DNA of 64,000 bases. It comes from Sarocladium kiliense (Eukaryota > Ascomycota > Sordariomycetes > Hypocreales > Sarocladiaceae). The DNA lies in contig JAUZTG010000029.1 in NCBI GenBank assembly GCA_030734395.1, positions 1,240,001-1,304,000 on the forward strand. Direction: 5' to 3'. Under the pieces are notes generated by a model. It saw only the letters and a program-made list of their open reading frames with translations, searched no databases and had not been told where the DNA came from. Position numbers and translations under genes: made by a program. Numbering within the stretch: position 1 is the first letter of the stretch; each line of letters opens with the position of its first letter. This document shows positions 23,717-34,999 of the stretch, in pieces.

Positions 23717-24408
23717 ATGAGTTACGCAATGGAGGACACTCAGAACTCTGCCCCTGGCAGCGTCACTGCCACCAAGCTCGGTGCCACTCGCAAAGGTCCC
23801 GATTCGCAGAGTGTGACCAAGAGGTACGGTTTCCCTCGAGCCCTTGGCACCATCACTCTCCTTGTTCAGCACCAACTAACCCAACCGTCCTTCAACAGGT
23901 TGCAGACTGAGCTCATGCAGCTGATGACCTCGCCAGCACCCGGTGTCTCCGCCTTCCCCGGCTCGGACGGAAACCTCATGTCATGGACCGCTACCATCGA
24001 AGGACCAGACGACACTCCCTACGCCGGCCTCACATTCAAGCTCAGCTTCGCTTTCCCCTCAAACTACCCCTATGCTCCTCCCACCGTCCTCTTCAAGACA
24101 CCCATCTATCATCCTAATGTCGACTTCTCCGGCCGTATTTGCCTGGATATCCTCAAGGACAAGTGGACCGCTGCGTACAACATCCAGACGGTCTTACTCA
24201 GCCTGCAGAGCTTGCTGGGCGAACCAAACAAGTATGTACTTACTTCTGGATCTCTTTTTGTGAGAGGAAGATCATTTGAATGCTGTGGCTAACAAAATTT
24301 GCCAGCTCATCCCCGTTGAACGGCGAGGCTGCTGAGCTGTGGGACAAGGATGCTGAAGAGTTCCAAAGGAAGGTCACTGCGCGGCACAGGGATATTGAGG
24401 ATGAGTAG
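23717..24408 (+). CDS. UBC11: Ubiquitin-conjugating enzyme E2 of the UBE2C/Ubc11 type
   Basis: E2 that works with the APC/C to start ubiquitin chains on mitotic substrates. Exons 23717-23823, 23899-24231 and 24306-24408 give 180 residues; introns of 75 and 74 nt are phase consistent. The UBC fold begins near residue 36 (RLQTELMQLM) after a 35-residue N-terminal extension, a hallmark of UBE2C. The motifs are YHPNV (HPN at 107-109), the catalytic Cys117 in GRICLDILKDKW, and LLSLQSLLGEPN followed by SPLN. The ISAFP-like stretch (VSAFPGSDGNLMSW) and the LLGEPN-x-SPLN end favour UBE2C over UBE2D. It sits about 1.7 kb from CHK1 and 4 kb from APC11. Confidence 0.95.
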
Positions 24409-25095
24409 ACGGAGTAGAATCATTGGCGGCGGTGCATTGGACATGGAAACGGGAGTCCCTTTGGAGTATAAGCCTTCTTTACAGCTTTTGACATTGTCAC
24501 CGGGTAGCATTGGCTAGCATCATAATACCAGCCCGTTGAGTTGCTTGCCCTATGTAACGAATGACGAAGAGCTGCTTGATTGATCTGAAGAGACTCGGGT
24601 GACAACACTTGTATTACAATGCATCATCGTTTGGCATTGACCGACACCAAGTCCTCTGGAGCAAGGAAAGGTTGCCATGGTGCAATGCGACACAATCGGG
24701 AGGGACATCACCGAATGGGCACAGCGATATTGAATTCGTAAGTGGTTCACATTTCCCTCTGCATACTTTTCCAGCTCGTGGAAATTCAGAAAGCTAGAAT
24801 GCCAATCGCAACTCCATAATGCCATAACCGGGTTTTGCTCGAGTGTCCCACCGAAGGAAAAAGCGACAGAGTAGACAGGAAGAGGGAAAAAAAGGAGCAG
24901 TGGGTCGGGATCAAGACGATGATGCTTCAAGAGCCGAAGAGAGGGATGGGACCAGTGAGTCCTGTTCCTTTGGTCAATAAAGATTTGGATTGTGTTTTGT
25001 CGGGTGTGTTTGGTATTCCTCCCGTAAAACCCCCAACTCCCTTCATTTCATCGTCCCTTTCCCTTCCCCCAGAAATGCCTTTTTGATTCCTCTCT
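24409..25095. other. Convergent gap between the E2 gene and RPL31
   Basis: About 690 bp of 3' flanking sequence for two convergent genes. A T/C-rich tract near 25020-25080 lies just beyond the RPL31 stop and probably belongs to its 3' UTR. No gene supported. Confidence 0.5.
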
Positions 25096-25670
25096 TTACT
25101 CCTCAACGACGACGGTGTGAAGACCCTTGGGGTTCTTCACGTTGACCGCCTGAACGTAGCTGTACAGCTTCTCCTTGGCACCCTCCTCGTCGTTGCGTCG
25201 CCGGGAGATACGGATGCGGAGTCGGTATGGGACACCCTTGATGCCACCCTCCCACACGGTCTTGTTGAGCTGAGGGTCGATGCGGACGTCCTTGGTGCCC
25301 TGGTCAAGATGTTAGTATATATGTTTCGAGGGTTCTGTTCGCTTCGCGGTGGGGTGTTCATCGTCGTGCGAATTTTCGAAGGGGGAAAATCGTACCATAG
25401 ACTTGGTGGCGAAGTCCTTGATCTCCTTAATGGCCTTGGGAGCCCTCTTCTTGAAGGTGGCACCGTGTAACTGGGATCGCTGTCAGCGAATGTTCTTCTT
25501 CTTCCTCATCGTATCCTTCCACGCGCCTGTCACCCCTCAGGGCCTTCTTGCGCATGGAATCTTCGGCCACGTACCCTCTTGTGCATGTGAATGGTGTACT
25601 CGCGGGCGACAACGTCCTGGATGGCGGAGCGCGAGGCCTTGCCGGCCGGCTTCTTGGTCTTGGTCGACAT
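25096..25670 (-). CDS. RPL31: 60S ribosomal protein eL31 (RPL31)
   Basis: Large-subunit ribosomal protein near the peptide exit tunnel. Minus-strand exons 25670-25575, 25470-25396 and 25299-25096 give 124 residues; introns are 104 and 96 nt, longer than most in this window, as is common in ribosomal protein genes. The sequence runs MSTKTKKPAGKASRS, then VVAREYTIHMHKR, LHGATFKKRAPKAIKEI and GTKDVRIDPQLNK, and ends HTVVVEE. Exon junctions fall exactly where eL31 sequence demands. I looked for box C/D snoRNA signals in both introns and found no convincing pair. Confidence 0.98.
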
Positions 25671-26524
25671 GGCTGTGTGAAGAGATCGTTGTCAGTCTTA
25701 AAAAGGAACGAGTTTTGGGCGGGTGGTGGTGCGATGGTGATGGCCCGAAATGAGGAAGGAATCGTGGGAGGAAAAAAGCTCGAAAACTCTTCTCGACCAG
25801 GAAAGGAATTGTGTATGCGAATAGTCGGGGTTCGTACCTGCGGATCGGCTTCTCGAAGTCTGGCTGTTGAGGAGTGATGGGATGTCAAAATGCTGTTCTA
25901 CCCTCAAAGAATTTGTGGAATTGGCACTCAGATTGTGCGGCGGGGCGCCTCAAGCCAATCAGGACCGCTTTTTCCGGGACGACTGGGCTACACGTGACTT
26001 GGTGCTTCAGGGTGCCGGGTAAGCCGCTTTCCGAGGCTGGGCACTAGTGACTTCAGACGAGCGCCCGCCCAGCTTTTGGCTCCTCTGCTGTTTGGTGCTT
26101 GGTGAGGTGACCCTGCTCCACGTTGCCATCTCCCTTTCACGCTGGGTCCCACGATTGTTTATCGCCTGCCCATCGACATTCCAGCGCCGTGAGACGACAA
26201 AGCCCAAAGTGATCGGGCTCGTGCGCAACGACCACTTTGAGGGCTTTTCCTACCGAAATCGTCACTGCATCACCGCTCATTTGATCGCACTGGCCGACCA
26301 ACCCCCAACGCGAAACACGTTCAATTGCCGCGAGGATCCAGCTTGCTGATCACCTTTGTCCTTCGTCACCTCCACGTTGCTCCGAGAGATCGTGGAACCT
26401 CAATACCAACCTCGCCCTTTGTCGGAAGAGCTGCGTCATTCGAATTGCCTATATTTGGGCCGGGCTTTCCCCCCTTTCGACGACCTCTGCCGTTGACGGC
26501 AAAGCATCGCCACTTTAGCTCAAC
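25671..26524. other. Divergent promoter region between RPL31 and RAX1
   Basis: About 850 bp between diverging start codons, with a CCAAT box at 25955-25959 (about 285 bp upstream of RPL31). The 100 bp before RAX1 are pyrimidine-rich. No gene supported. Confidence 0.5.
25955..25959 (+). promoter_or_regulatory. CCAAT box in the RPL31/RAX1 divergent promoter
   Basis: A CCAAT pentamer with flanking GCCAATCAG, the preferred context for the fungal CCAAT-binding complex. It is 285 bp from the RPL31 start and 566 bp from RAX1, so it more likely serves RPL31. Sequence match only. Confidence 0.35.
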
Positions 26525-27726
26525 ATGGCTGAAGCTCACCAGCCAGCGACGACTCCGTCGCCACAACCGGACCTGACGAGAAATCGACTGCCGACTCTCT
26601 TTGAGGTGCTGAGTCGCCGAACGCTACCGCCGGTTGATCTGTTCTCATTCTACATCTACATGCGCGACCAGCAACGGTCTGTCGACTATCTCGATTTCTG
26701 GTACGTCATGGTCATAGGAGGTCTGCGGTTGAAGCGTACCGCTTGCTAACCCTGTCAAATTTAGGCTCGATGTTGCTCAACATATGTCATTGTGCCGCCA
26801 CTATGTGCGAGAGCTGCGGCGATCAGTGCTGGTTGGCACACCCGACATTCAGTCGAAGAGATCATCAGCCATCCTAGAGAACATGGGAGACCTCGAGCCT
26901 CGTGCTGCTGGACCATCAATGTACGCCACTGAGAAGGAAAAGGACCAGGATGCCCAGATGTCTGCTTTCTTGCGTGAAGGCCACGCCCCTCCCGCTCCGC
27001 AAAGTGACTCGGGCCGGATGCGTCCCAGCCCCCAGTTCAGCAACTCGCACGACGTCACTACCGACTCGAACTCGCCAGCCCACACCGTTGCTCGTCAGGA
27101 TATCCGTGCCTCTGCAGAGAAGATCCTCTACACGTTCCTGTTACCTGGTGCCGAGCGCGAAATCACGCTTCCTGGATCAATCACGCAGGATGTAACGACT
27201 TCGATTGAAGAGTATGGACGGGATGATCCGGAGGTCTTCGATGTGGCTAAGGACTATGTGTTCCAAGCCATGGAGCGAGATGCTTTCCCTGGATTCCTGA
27301 GAATGAAGGCTCTGGGCAACCTGATCCCGCCCACGCTCATCATGCGCTTGATTGTTGGTCTTCTGGCCATGTTTGGTGGCTTCTGGGCCGCTTTCATTCT
27401 CATCTTCCTTGATAAGTCTCGTGAGACAAGATGCTGGGTAAGACCACAACGTTGTACAGTTTGTTGGTATTTTGACTGACTCTCTATAGCTCATCCTCCC
27501 ATTCACCATTGGCGTCTACCTCCTTGCGTCATATCAATATTCTCTCGACCCTATCATGGCACTCATTGGCTTCAGCGAGTACACCCCCTTCAACTTCTCC
27601 CGCATTCGCGAGCCGTATGTTCGCAAGTTACTAGCCAAGCGAGCCATAATGGTCCTTGCCGTGACGGTCCTCGTCGACGCCGCTCTCTGCCTGCTCTTCA
27701 TCCTCGTTCCTGGTAAGAGACTCTAG
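26525..27726 (+). CDS. RAX1: RGS-domain membrane protein, Rax1-like
   Basis: Related to yeast Rax1, which marks bud sites as a cortical membrane protein; filamentous fungi carry one homologue with RGS domain plus membrane helices. Exons 26525-26700, 26765-27437 and 27490-27726 give 361 residues, with introns of 64 and 52 nt. The RGS-like domain spans about residues 20-255, starting LPTLFEVLSRRTLPPVDLFSFYIYMRDQQ and YLDFWLDVAQH, with a low-complexity insert, then EYGRDDPEVFDVAKDYVFQAMERDAFPGFLRMK. Three hydrophobic helices follow: LIMRLIVGLLAMFGGFWAAF, LILPFTIGVYLLASY and AIMVLAVTVLVDAALCLLFIL. The stop after VPGKRL sits within a GTAAGA; a further 3' exon is possible but has weaker support. 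Confidence 0.88.
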
Positions 27727-28362
27727 GCTGCCGATCTACGATCGCAGCTTACTGCTTTCGCCATTGTGGTTGAGCTGGCTCTTTCCGCGTGGCGAGGAAA
27801 CCCTGGCGTAGACCAGGCGACATACGAACTCATGACTGTAATGATACCACCAATCCGTTTGCTGCTGTTCCTCTCTGCCCTGTTTAACACTCCTCTTTAC
27901 CCTCGTTTGCACCCGCAGCGCTGCTTCAGAGAAGCTGCTGATCCCTGATGGTGGCGAAACTTCACACCAATGGGCCGCATGGGCCATGCCTCCAGGGTGC
28001 CATCTTCTTCATTCAGCTACGCAAGATACTCTGGGCAATGTATGACTATTTTCCAAGGGCCCTCAAATTGCGATGGAGTTACTTTGGTTTCTACTCTCGG
28101 ATCACCTAAGCGAGGAAAGAGTGGACGGTCGCGTTTTCTGGTCAGATAATGCTTTGCCCTAATACAGCCATCTTCAAACATAGTACACATAGCACTTTCC
28201 AGCGATACCCCCGTGTGTTTTTTACTATGACATTGACTTCATGTTCCTCATCTAAACGTAGCTACCGAACGCCTGGAGCTGGTTTGCATGGCTTGAATGA
28301 CCATGCTGTGTTGCAAGAGTGACCTTCTGACCCTCTGCTGATCTTTTCCACTCCTCTGGATT
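27727..28362. other. Convergent gap between RAX1 and CSN7
   Basis: About 640 bp of 3' flanking sequence. A pyrimidine-rich stretch and acceptor-like CCCGCAG near 27910-27919 could serve an alternative last exon of RAX1. Nothing else seen. Confidence 0.4.
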
Positions 28363-29243
28363 CTACATCTTGCGCTTGTTAGGCCTCTGTTTCTCTTCCG
28401 CAGGCCCATCTAAGTCCATCGACTCTGCGTTGACCATGCTTCCGACATCCATGACAGGTCTTCTCCCCACGCCCCGGCCCTTCAGGCCTCCCTTACCCCC
28501 ATGCTCCTCATTCTTCGCCTCAGCCTCCTTGACATCAGCCACTGCAGACTGCAGCTTCTCCTCCGCTTCGCGACGCTCCTTCTCCCTTGCTACTGCGGCG
28601 GCACGCACAGTTGCGATTTGGGCCTCGAGGTCCGCGAGGGTCTCCGTACAGCGATCGGACCAAGTGGTGAGAGCTGTGAGCATAGAGGGGACGGCGCCGG
28701 GTGCGAGATCACGGAGAGGCGCTACGCTGCTGACTTGGACAGCCTGTCGAGCTGGGTCCAGTGTTGCAGAGAGCAGTCCTGCATAAACAGCCGCGATAAC
28801 CACCTCCTCCAACTCTCTCACTGACTCCAACCCTAACTCCTCCCTCAATCTCCCATACGTGAGATTCCTCCTCTGTCTCGCGAGCGTCAATAGGCTTAGC
28901 TGGCGAAGCTTGAGGGTCTGGGCTGGGGTGAGGTCGGGGAGGTCGGGAGTGGAGCGGTAGGTTGCGTAGGTGCCGTAGGAGAAGATCTGGAGGAGCGTGT
29001 GATGGGGAGAGGATGCGGTGGACGCGATGGTGGGTGTTTCTAGGAGTTCGGCGAAGATGAAGATGTTGGGAGCGGAGGTCGCGCGGGTGATGAGGTCGGC
29101 GGCTGCGCGGGGAGAGGTGGCTGATTTGGAGAGGGCGAGGAAGGGCTGTTTGGGGGAGGCCGTGTTAGCAAAGGCGAACTTGGGGCTTTTCTGTAAGGCC
29201 AGGCACTTACCTCGAGAGCGTTTAAAGCTTTGGTTTGCTCCAT
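28363..29243 (-). CDS. CSN7: COP9 signalosome subunit 7 (PCI domain)
   Basis: Subunit of the COP9 signalosome, which removes NEDD8 from cullin-RING ligases; in filamentous fungi it also affects development and light responses. Minus-strand exons 29243-29211 and 29145-28363 give 271 residues. The first exon encodes only 11 residues (MEQTKALNALE), spliced across 65 nt to PFLALSKSATSPRAAADLI, the typical CSN7 start. The PCI domain covers about residues 60-165 (LLQIFSYGTYATY; LTPAQTLKLRQLSLLTLA; winged helix LTYGRLREELGLESVRELEEVVI). A coiled-coil, charged helix (about 185-235; AREKERREAEEKL) and a basic Gly/Lys tail follow. Without splicing, the first exon would be lost and a wrong start chosen. 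Confidence 0.95.
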
Positions 29244-31399
29244 GATGACGGTGGTGAGGTGGGAGGCTCACGGGCCTCGAAGCTGATCTTGGAGCCTCCT
29301 CAAGTTCGTGGCTCAGACCTTGTTTCCCGGCGATGTTGTGTGATTGGGATCTGGCGGTGGGGATAGGTGTGTTTCACGCAGATCTGTGTGGTCAAAGAGC
29401 CGGAGCTCGGAGGAGTTTCGAATGTGGTTTGATGGTTTGATGTTTTGGAGGTTCTTTAGAGCTGAGCTGGATTAACGCGGGGCGCCCACAGCCAGTTGCA
29501 GGTACATGGTGGGGCGGAAGGGTATGCCGGTTGGAGAGGAAGATGGGGACATCTGAGAGTTGCGAATGAATCTGTCGGACGTGTATGAGCGACAGAGCAG
29601 GCCATACGATGCAGGAAAGCCTCCGAGGATGCAAGGATTCCAAGATTTGATCTGACTAGATTTCAATTGTGTACGGTAGTTGGTGTGCGGCTTGAGAAGA
29701 GCAGAGGCCATTACTGAGTACAGCTGCAGGGTAAGCAGCATGCATGAGAGTCCCACTGACGGGCGAACGTCTCAACAGAAACTCATATGTCCGCTGTGAG
29801 ATGTGTGCCGACATCGCTCAAGGCTCAATTAGAGCCGTTGCAGATCATCACGTAGCGGCAGCATATAGCGTGTGATAATCTTGCACCTAAGTAGATGAGT
29901 ACCGGCTGATCTGAAGCTGAGCGGCTGAGACGCAGCTACAGCAGCCACGCTTCTGACGCCATTCACGCTAGAAAGGCAGGACCACCAGGATTGAGAGACA
30001 GTATGATTACGGTATGATCGCTAGCAGGGATCTGGTTGAATAGATGCAGAATCACAAAGAGAGGAGAAAGTTGCGTACGGGATGTTGCGAAGGTTTGAAT
30101 GTCACAGGGTCGTCGTCAGTGTGAGTGTGAGTGTATGGGAGTGGGTGTTTCCTCGCGGGTACAGGGTCCGTGGGTGTTTCAACAAGGGTTTCAAACGCAA
30201 CAGGTTGATACCAGCGACTAGAGTTTCGAGGAGGCCAAGATGAAGCAGACGTGAAGACGTTGAAAGATTAACGCGAGGCAGTGAAGACATCGAGAAATGC
30301 TAAGGAGGGAGTTATGCTGCATTGCGTGCTATTTGCACATCGCGCTGACCCGAAGATCATTATCAAGGCCAGTTCTTAGCTCAGCTGGGGATCACTTAAT
30401 CAGCTTCCCGTCTCGGCCGTGGTGCAGGTTCTGGTGGCGAGTGGAGGCAGAAGCCGGCGAGCGCCAAGTCAGGCCATATCTCCTCTTGGGGAAGGTGGCC
30501 AGCTGCTGTGCTCCTCTGGACACCGATAAACAGAGAATTACTGTGCATACGACGAGGGTCAGCATCTCACGTACGATGGAGGCCATGATACGATGCTGCT
30601 GGCCATGCTGGATGGGCCGAAGGGCGGTGTCGTTACTGTTGGAGTGAGAGCAGCATCAGCATTAGCATCAGCACGGCAGTGACCTGTGATAGCGTCAGAT
30701 CACCACTCAAAACGCTCGTCTAGACCACCCAAGGAAAAAAGCCACACACCTGTCACGCAGAATTAAAGCCATTGCTAATGTGCTTCTGCTGCTACCGGCC
30801 CTGCCGCCCCTGTCATCCGCCCATCCGTCGTCCCCTGTATCCACCCTGTTAGTGCTGCCCGCCTCCCGCCCACACACCTGCTTAACACGCGACACCCAGT
30901 CAGTTACAGCATAGCGAGTCACGGACCACCATCGTCCGCCTCTTCCGCAAACACCCAGCCCAAGCCAACAAAGGCTGGGCCACCCCCGTCCCTCCGTCCA
31001 CCATTCACACCATCCTCCTCCTCAATCTGGCCACTGGCTTGGCCCGTTGCTACCTTGGCCTCTCTTTACTAATCGCCCAGAGATACCCTCCTCCGCTGGC
31101 CGTCGCCAGATTCTCCTCCATCCATCTGTCCTCTCTCACGATCCCGTCACGATACCACGGCCGCTTTCGTCCAGCCTGAGCCCATATACTCTACCAACAC
31201 CCACGAAGCTGGTCTTCGGGTTGCGAATACCCTCTTCGACGCCTACTCCAGTCAAAGAAGCCTAGTTCCCAAAGATCATGTCTCTGGTGTTTCGGTAGCC
31301 TTCCTTTAATACTGCTCTCTAGCGCAAACGCCCTCTCGGTACCCGACACATACCACCTACCTTTGACTTAAGCGTGCACGACACGCCCTGGCCAGCATC
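29244..31399. other. Divergent intergenic region between CSN7 and CCC2
   Basis: About 2.2 kb. The half near CCC2 (about 30,930-31,399) is rich in C and pyrimidines, as expected for a leader, and contains the short uORF listed separately. Imperfect GTGAGT repeats occur near 30,119-30,150 and GCATCA/GCATTA repeats near 30,652-30,675. No gene supported. Confidence 0.5.
31278..31298 (+). promoter_or_regulatory. Possible short uORF in the CCC2 leader
   Basis: A six-codon ATG frame (MSLVFR) with a TAG at 31296-31298 ends 101 nt before the CCC2 start. If the leader includes it, it could tune translation. Transcript start is unknown, so this is an inference. Confidence 0.3.
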
Positions 31400-34300
31400 A
31401 TGGGCCAAACATATACTCCCATTTCGCAGGGCGAAGATCGTAACGCTACGGGAAGCGCTCTGGCTGCTCCCAAGACTGCGCATATGGCTACAACGACGCT
31501 GCGCGTCGGTGGCATGACGTGAGCTGCCTTGTCTCTGGATCCTGTACTCGCTTTGGGTTCTAACCGTCTTCACAGTTGCGGCGCTTGTACATCAGCTGTG
31601 GAATCTGCCTTCAAGGGCGTTAAAGGTGTCGGCACAGTCTCCGTCAGCCTCGTCATGGAGCGCGCTGTCGTTACCCACGATCCTCAGGTCATTCCCGCAC
31701 ACGACGTCCAAGAGATGATTGAAGATCGAGGTTTCGACGCCGAGGTTCTCTCGACAGACCTTCCCAGTCCCGTGGCCACACGCTTCGATAGCCACATATC
31801 CGGCGACAATGCTCCTGCAGAAGCTACATCTGCCACCACGACTGTTGCAATCGAGGGCATGACCTGTGGCGCCTGCACTTCTGCTGTTGAGGGTGGTTTT
31901 AAGGACGTGCCGGGAATGAAGCACTTCACCATTTCCCTAATGTCCGAGCGAGCTGTCATCGAGCACGATCCGAGCCTGCTTACGCCTGCGCAAATTGCCG
32001 AGATTATCGAAGACAGGGGATTTGGTGCCGAGATCGTGGATACAGTCACCTCAAGCTCTGCATCAGGGGCCGGAAACGGGCCCGCGCAAAGCAACGTCGC
32101 CACTACAACCGTTGCAATCGAGGGGATGACATGTGGAGCTTGCACTTCCGCCGTCGAAGGCGGACTCAACGGCGTGGACGGTCTTCTCAAATTCAATATT
32201 AGCCTTTTGGCCGAGCGAGCCGTCATCACGCACGACGTAACTAAGCTCACGGCAGAGAAGATTGCTGAGCTAATCGAGGATTGCGGGTTTGATGCGTCAG
32301 TCATCTCCACGCAGCTCGAGTCATCCGGACAAGGAGCAGGCACCTCAACAGCACAATTCAGAGTGTATGGATGCAGCGATGCTGCGACTGCAGAGGCCCT
32401 TGAGACGAGCTTGCTAGCGCTTCCAGGTGTCACATCTGCAACCCTAAGTATGGCCACCGAGCGTTTGACCGTTACTCACCAGCCCAACGTTATCGGACTG
32501 CGTGGCATTGTCGAGGCTGTGGAAACACATGGCCTTAATGCCCTCGTCGCAGATGGGCAAGACAACAACGCGCAACTTGAGTCTTTGGCCAAAACCCGCG
32601 AGATCCACGAGTGGCGCTCCGCATTCAAGGTCTCACTTGCCTTTGCCATCCCTGTCTTTGTGATCAGCATGATCCTCCCTATGTGCATCCCAGCTCTCGA
32701 CTTCGGCAAGCTCGAAATCTTGTCCGGTCTGTTTCTTGGCGATATTGTCTGTTTGGTCCTTACAATACCCATCCAATTTGGCATTGGTAAGCGATTCTAC
32801 GTCTCTGCGTTTAAGTCCGTTAAGCATGGCGCCCCAACCATGGACGTACTCGTCATTCTTGGCACGTCGTGTGCCTTCTTCTTCAGCGTGTTTGCGATGA
32901 TTATCTCGGTGGTTTTCCCACCACATACTCGTCCCGCTACCATTTTCGATACGAGCACTATGCTCATTACTTTCATCACTCTCAGTCGATGGCTTGAGAA
33001 CAGGGCAAAGGGCCAGACCTCCGCGGCCCTCTCCCGCCTCATGTCTCTGGCTCCTTCCACAGCTACAATTTACGCCGATCCCATTGCTGCGGAGAAGGCA
33101 GCAGAAAGCTGGGCCAAGTCTAAGGATGTTCCAGAAACACCTAAGACCCCGAAGACTCCAGGAACAGGAGGCAGCTCAGCTTGGGAGGAGAAGGTCATCC
33201 CTACTGAGCTACTGCAGGTGGACGACATTGTTCTGCTCCGACCTGGCGACAAAATTCCAGCTGATGGCATACTCGTTCGCGGAACTACCTTCGTTGATGA
33301 AAGTATGGTCACTGGCGAGGCAATGCCCGTGGAGAAGCGGATTGGAGACAACATGATCGGCGGTACTATCAACGGCGACGGCCGTGTGGACTTCCGTGTC
33401 ACACGCGCCGGACGAGACACCCAACTCAGCCAGATCGTCAAGCTTGTCCAGGATGCTCAGACTACCCGTGCACCGATTCAGCAACTTGCAGACACCCTTG
33501 CCGGATACTTCGTCCCCACGATCCTAATTCTTGGGCTCACCACATTCCTCATCTGGATGGTACTCAGTCACGTACTCCCGAACCCGCCCTCTATCTTCCT
33601 CAAAGATAACAGCGGTGGGAAGATCATGGTCTGTGTCAAGCTCTGCATCTCCGTCATTGTTTTCGCCTGCCCTTGTGCCCTCGGACTCGCCACGCCCACC
33701 GCCGTTATGGTCGGCACGGGAGTTGGCGCTGAAAATGGTATCCTCATTAAGGGTGGTGCCGCACTTGAGAGAACAACCAAGGTCACGCAAATCGTGCTCG
33801 ACAAGACTGGTACAATCACGTACGGCAAGATGAGCGTTGCTAGCATGAACATCATCTCTCAGTGGTCTATCACCGACGCAAAGCAACGTCTTTGGTGGTC
33901 TATTGTTGGCCTGGCGGAGATGGGCAGCGAACATCCCGTTGGAAAAGCCATTTTGGGAGCTGCCAAGGCAGAGCTCGGCATGGGCACAGAGGGTACTATT
34001 GACGGCAGCGTTGGTGATTTCAAGGCGGTCGTTGGCAAGGGTGTGAGCACGACTGTTGAGCCCGCCACTTCTGATCGCACCCGATACAGTGTTCTCGTCG
34101 GCAACCTCGTCTACCTCCACGAGAGCGGCGTTGAGGTCCCTGAGGAGGCTATCCAAGATGCCGAGCAGCTCAATTTGACAGCCTCCAAGGGCTCCTCCAA
34201 GGCTCAGGCTGTCCCCACCGCTGGAACTACCAACATTTTCATCGCCATTGATGGCCAGTACACAGGCCACCTTTGCCTCGCGGATACTATCAAAGAAGGC

Positions 34301-34999
34301 GCCGCCGCCGCCATTTCCGTTCTTCATCGCATGGGCATCAAGACCGCTATCGTCACAGGAGACCAACGCAGCACTGCTCTCGCCGTCGCAGCCGCCGTCG
34401 GAATTGCTGCAGACAATGTCTACGCTAGTGTCAGCCCTGATCAGAAGCAAGCTATTGTGGCACAAATACAGGAATCTGGGGAGGTCGTCGGCATGGTGGG
34501 CGATGGTATCAATGATTCCCCTGCACTGGCCACGGCGGACGTTGGTATTGCAATGGCTAGCGGCACAGACGTGGCCATGGAGGCGGCTGACGTCGTCCTT
34601 ATGCGTCCTACAGACCTTATGGACATCCCTGCTGCTCTCTCCCTTACACGTACAATCTTCTTTCGCATCAAGATGAACCTCGGCTGGGCCTGCGTCTACA
34701 ACCTCATCGGCCTCCCCATCGCAATGGGATTCTTCCTCCCCTTCGGTCTGAACCTCCACCCTATCATGGCTGGCATGGCTATGGCTTCCAGCAGTGTGAC
34801 CGTTGTGGTCAGCAGTTTGATGTTGAAGCTCTGGAAGAGGCCGAGGTGGATGGATGAGGAGGCTGGTAAGGGAGGCGAAAGATGGATGATGGGCAAAGGG
34901 GTTGTGGGTTGGGTCAGGGAGATGGTGGGAAGCAGAGGAAGGTCAAAGGGAGAGGAAGTCGGCTATGTGCCGTTGGAGAATCTGGAGGATGGAAGGTGA
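31400..34999 (+). CDS. CCC2: Copper-transporting P1B-type ATPase, Ccc2/ATP7-like
   Basis: Pumps Cu(I) into the late secretory pathway to load multicopper oxidases. Exons 31400-31518 and 31576-34999 (57-nt intron) give 1180 residues; the intron splits the first GMTCGAC motif, which confirms the join. Three N-terminal heavy-metal domains carry GMTCGACTSAVE (Cys41/44, 137/140, 226/229). A fourth HMA-like domain around 300-365 has lost its CxxC (GCSDAA at 305-310). Core motifs: CPC at 738-740 in the metal channel helix, phosphorylation loop DKTGT (Asp782), SEHPVGKAI, and GDGINDSPALATADVG. The actuator loop reads VTGEAMPVEK. The C-terminus is basic and short. Domain number and motif order fit Ccc2 better than the efflux ATPase CrpA, but that alternative remains. 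Confidence 0.95.

Noticed and set aside
25300..25574. Box C/D snoRNA in an RPL31 intron
   Set aside because: A GATGA-like C-box and CTGA occur, but spacing is too short and terminal stems are absent.
33524..34759. 411-codon open frame antisense to CCC2
   Set aside because: It mirrors the codon bias of the real ATPase gene; composition is Cys/Asp/His-rich and resembles no family. The plus-strand ATPase has all catalytic motifs.
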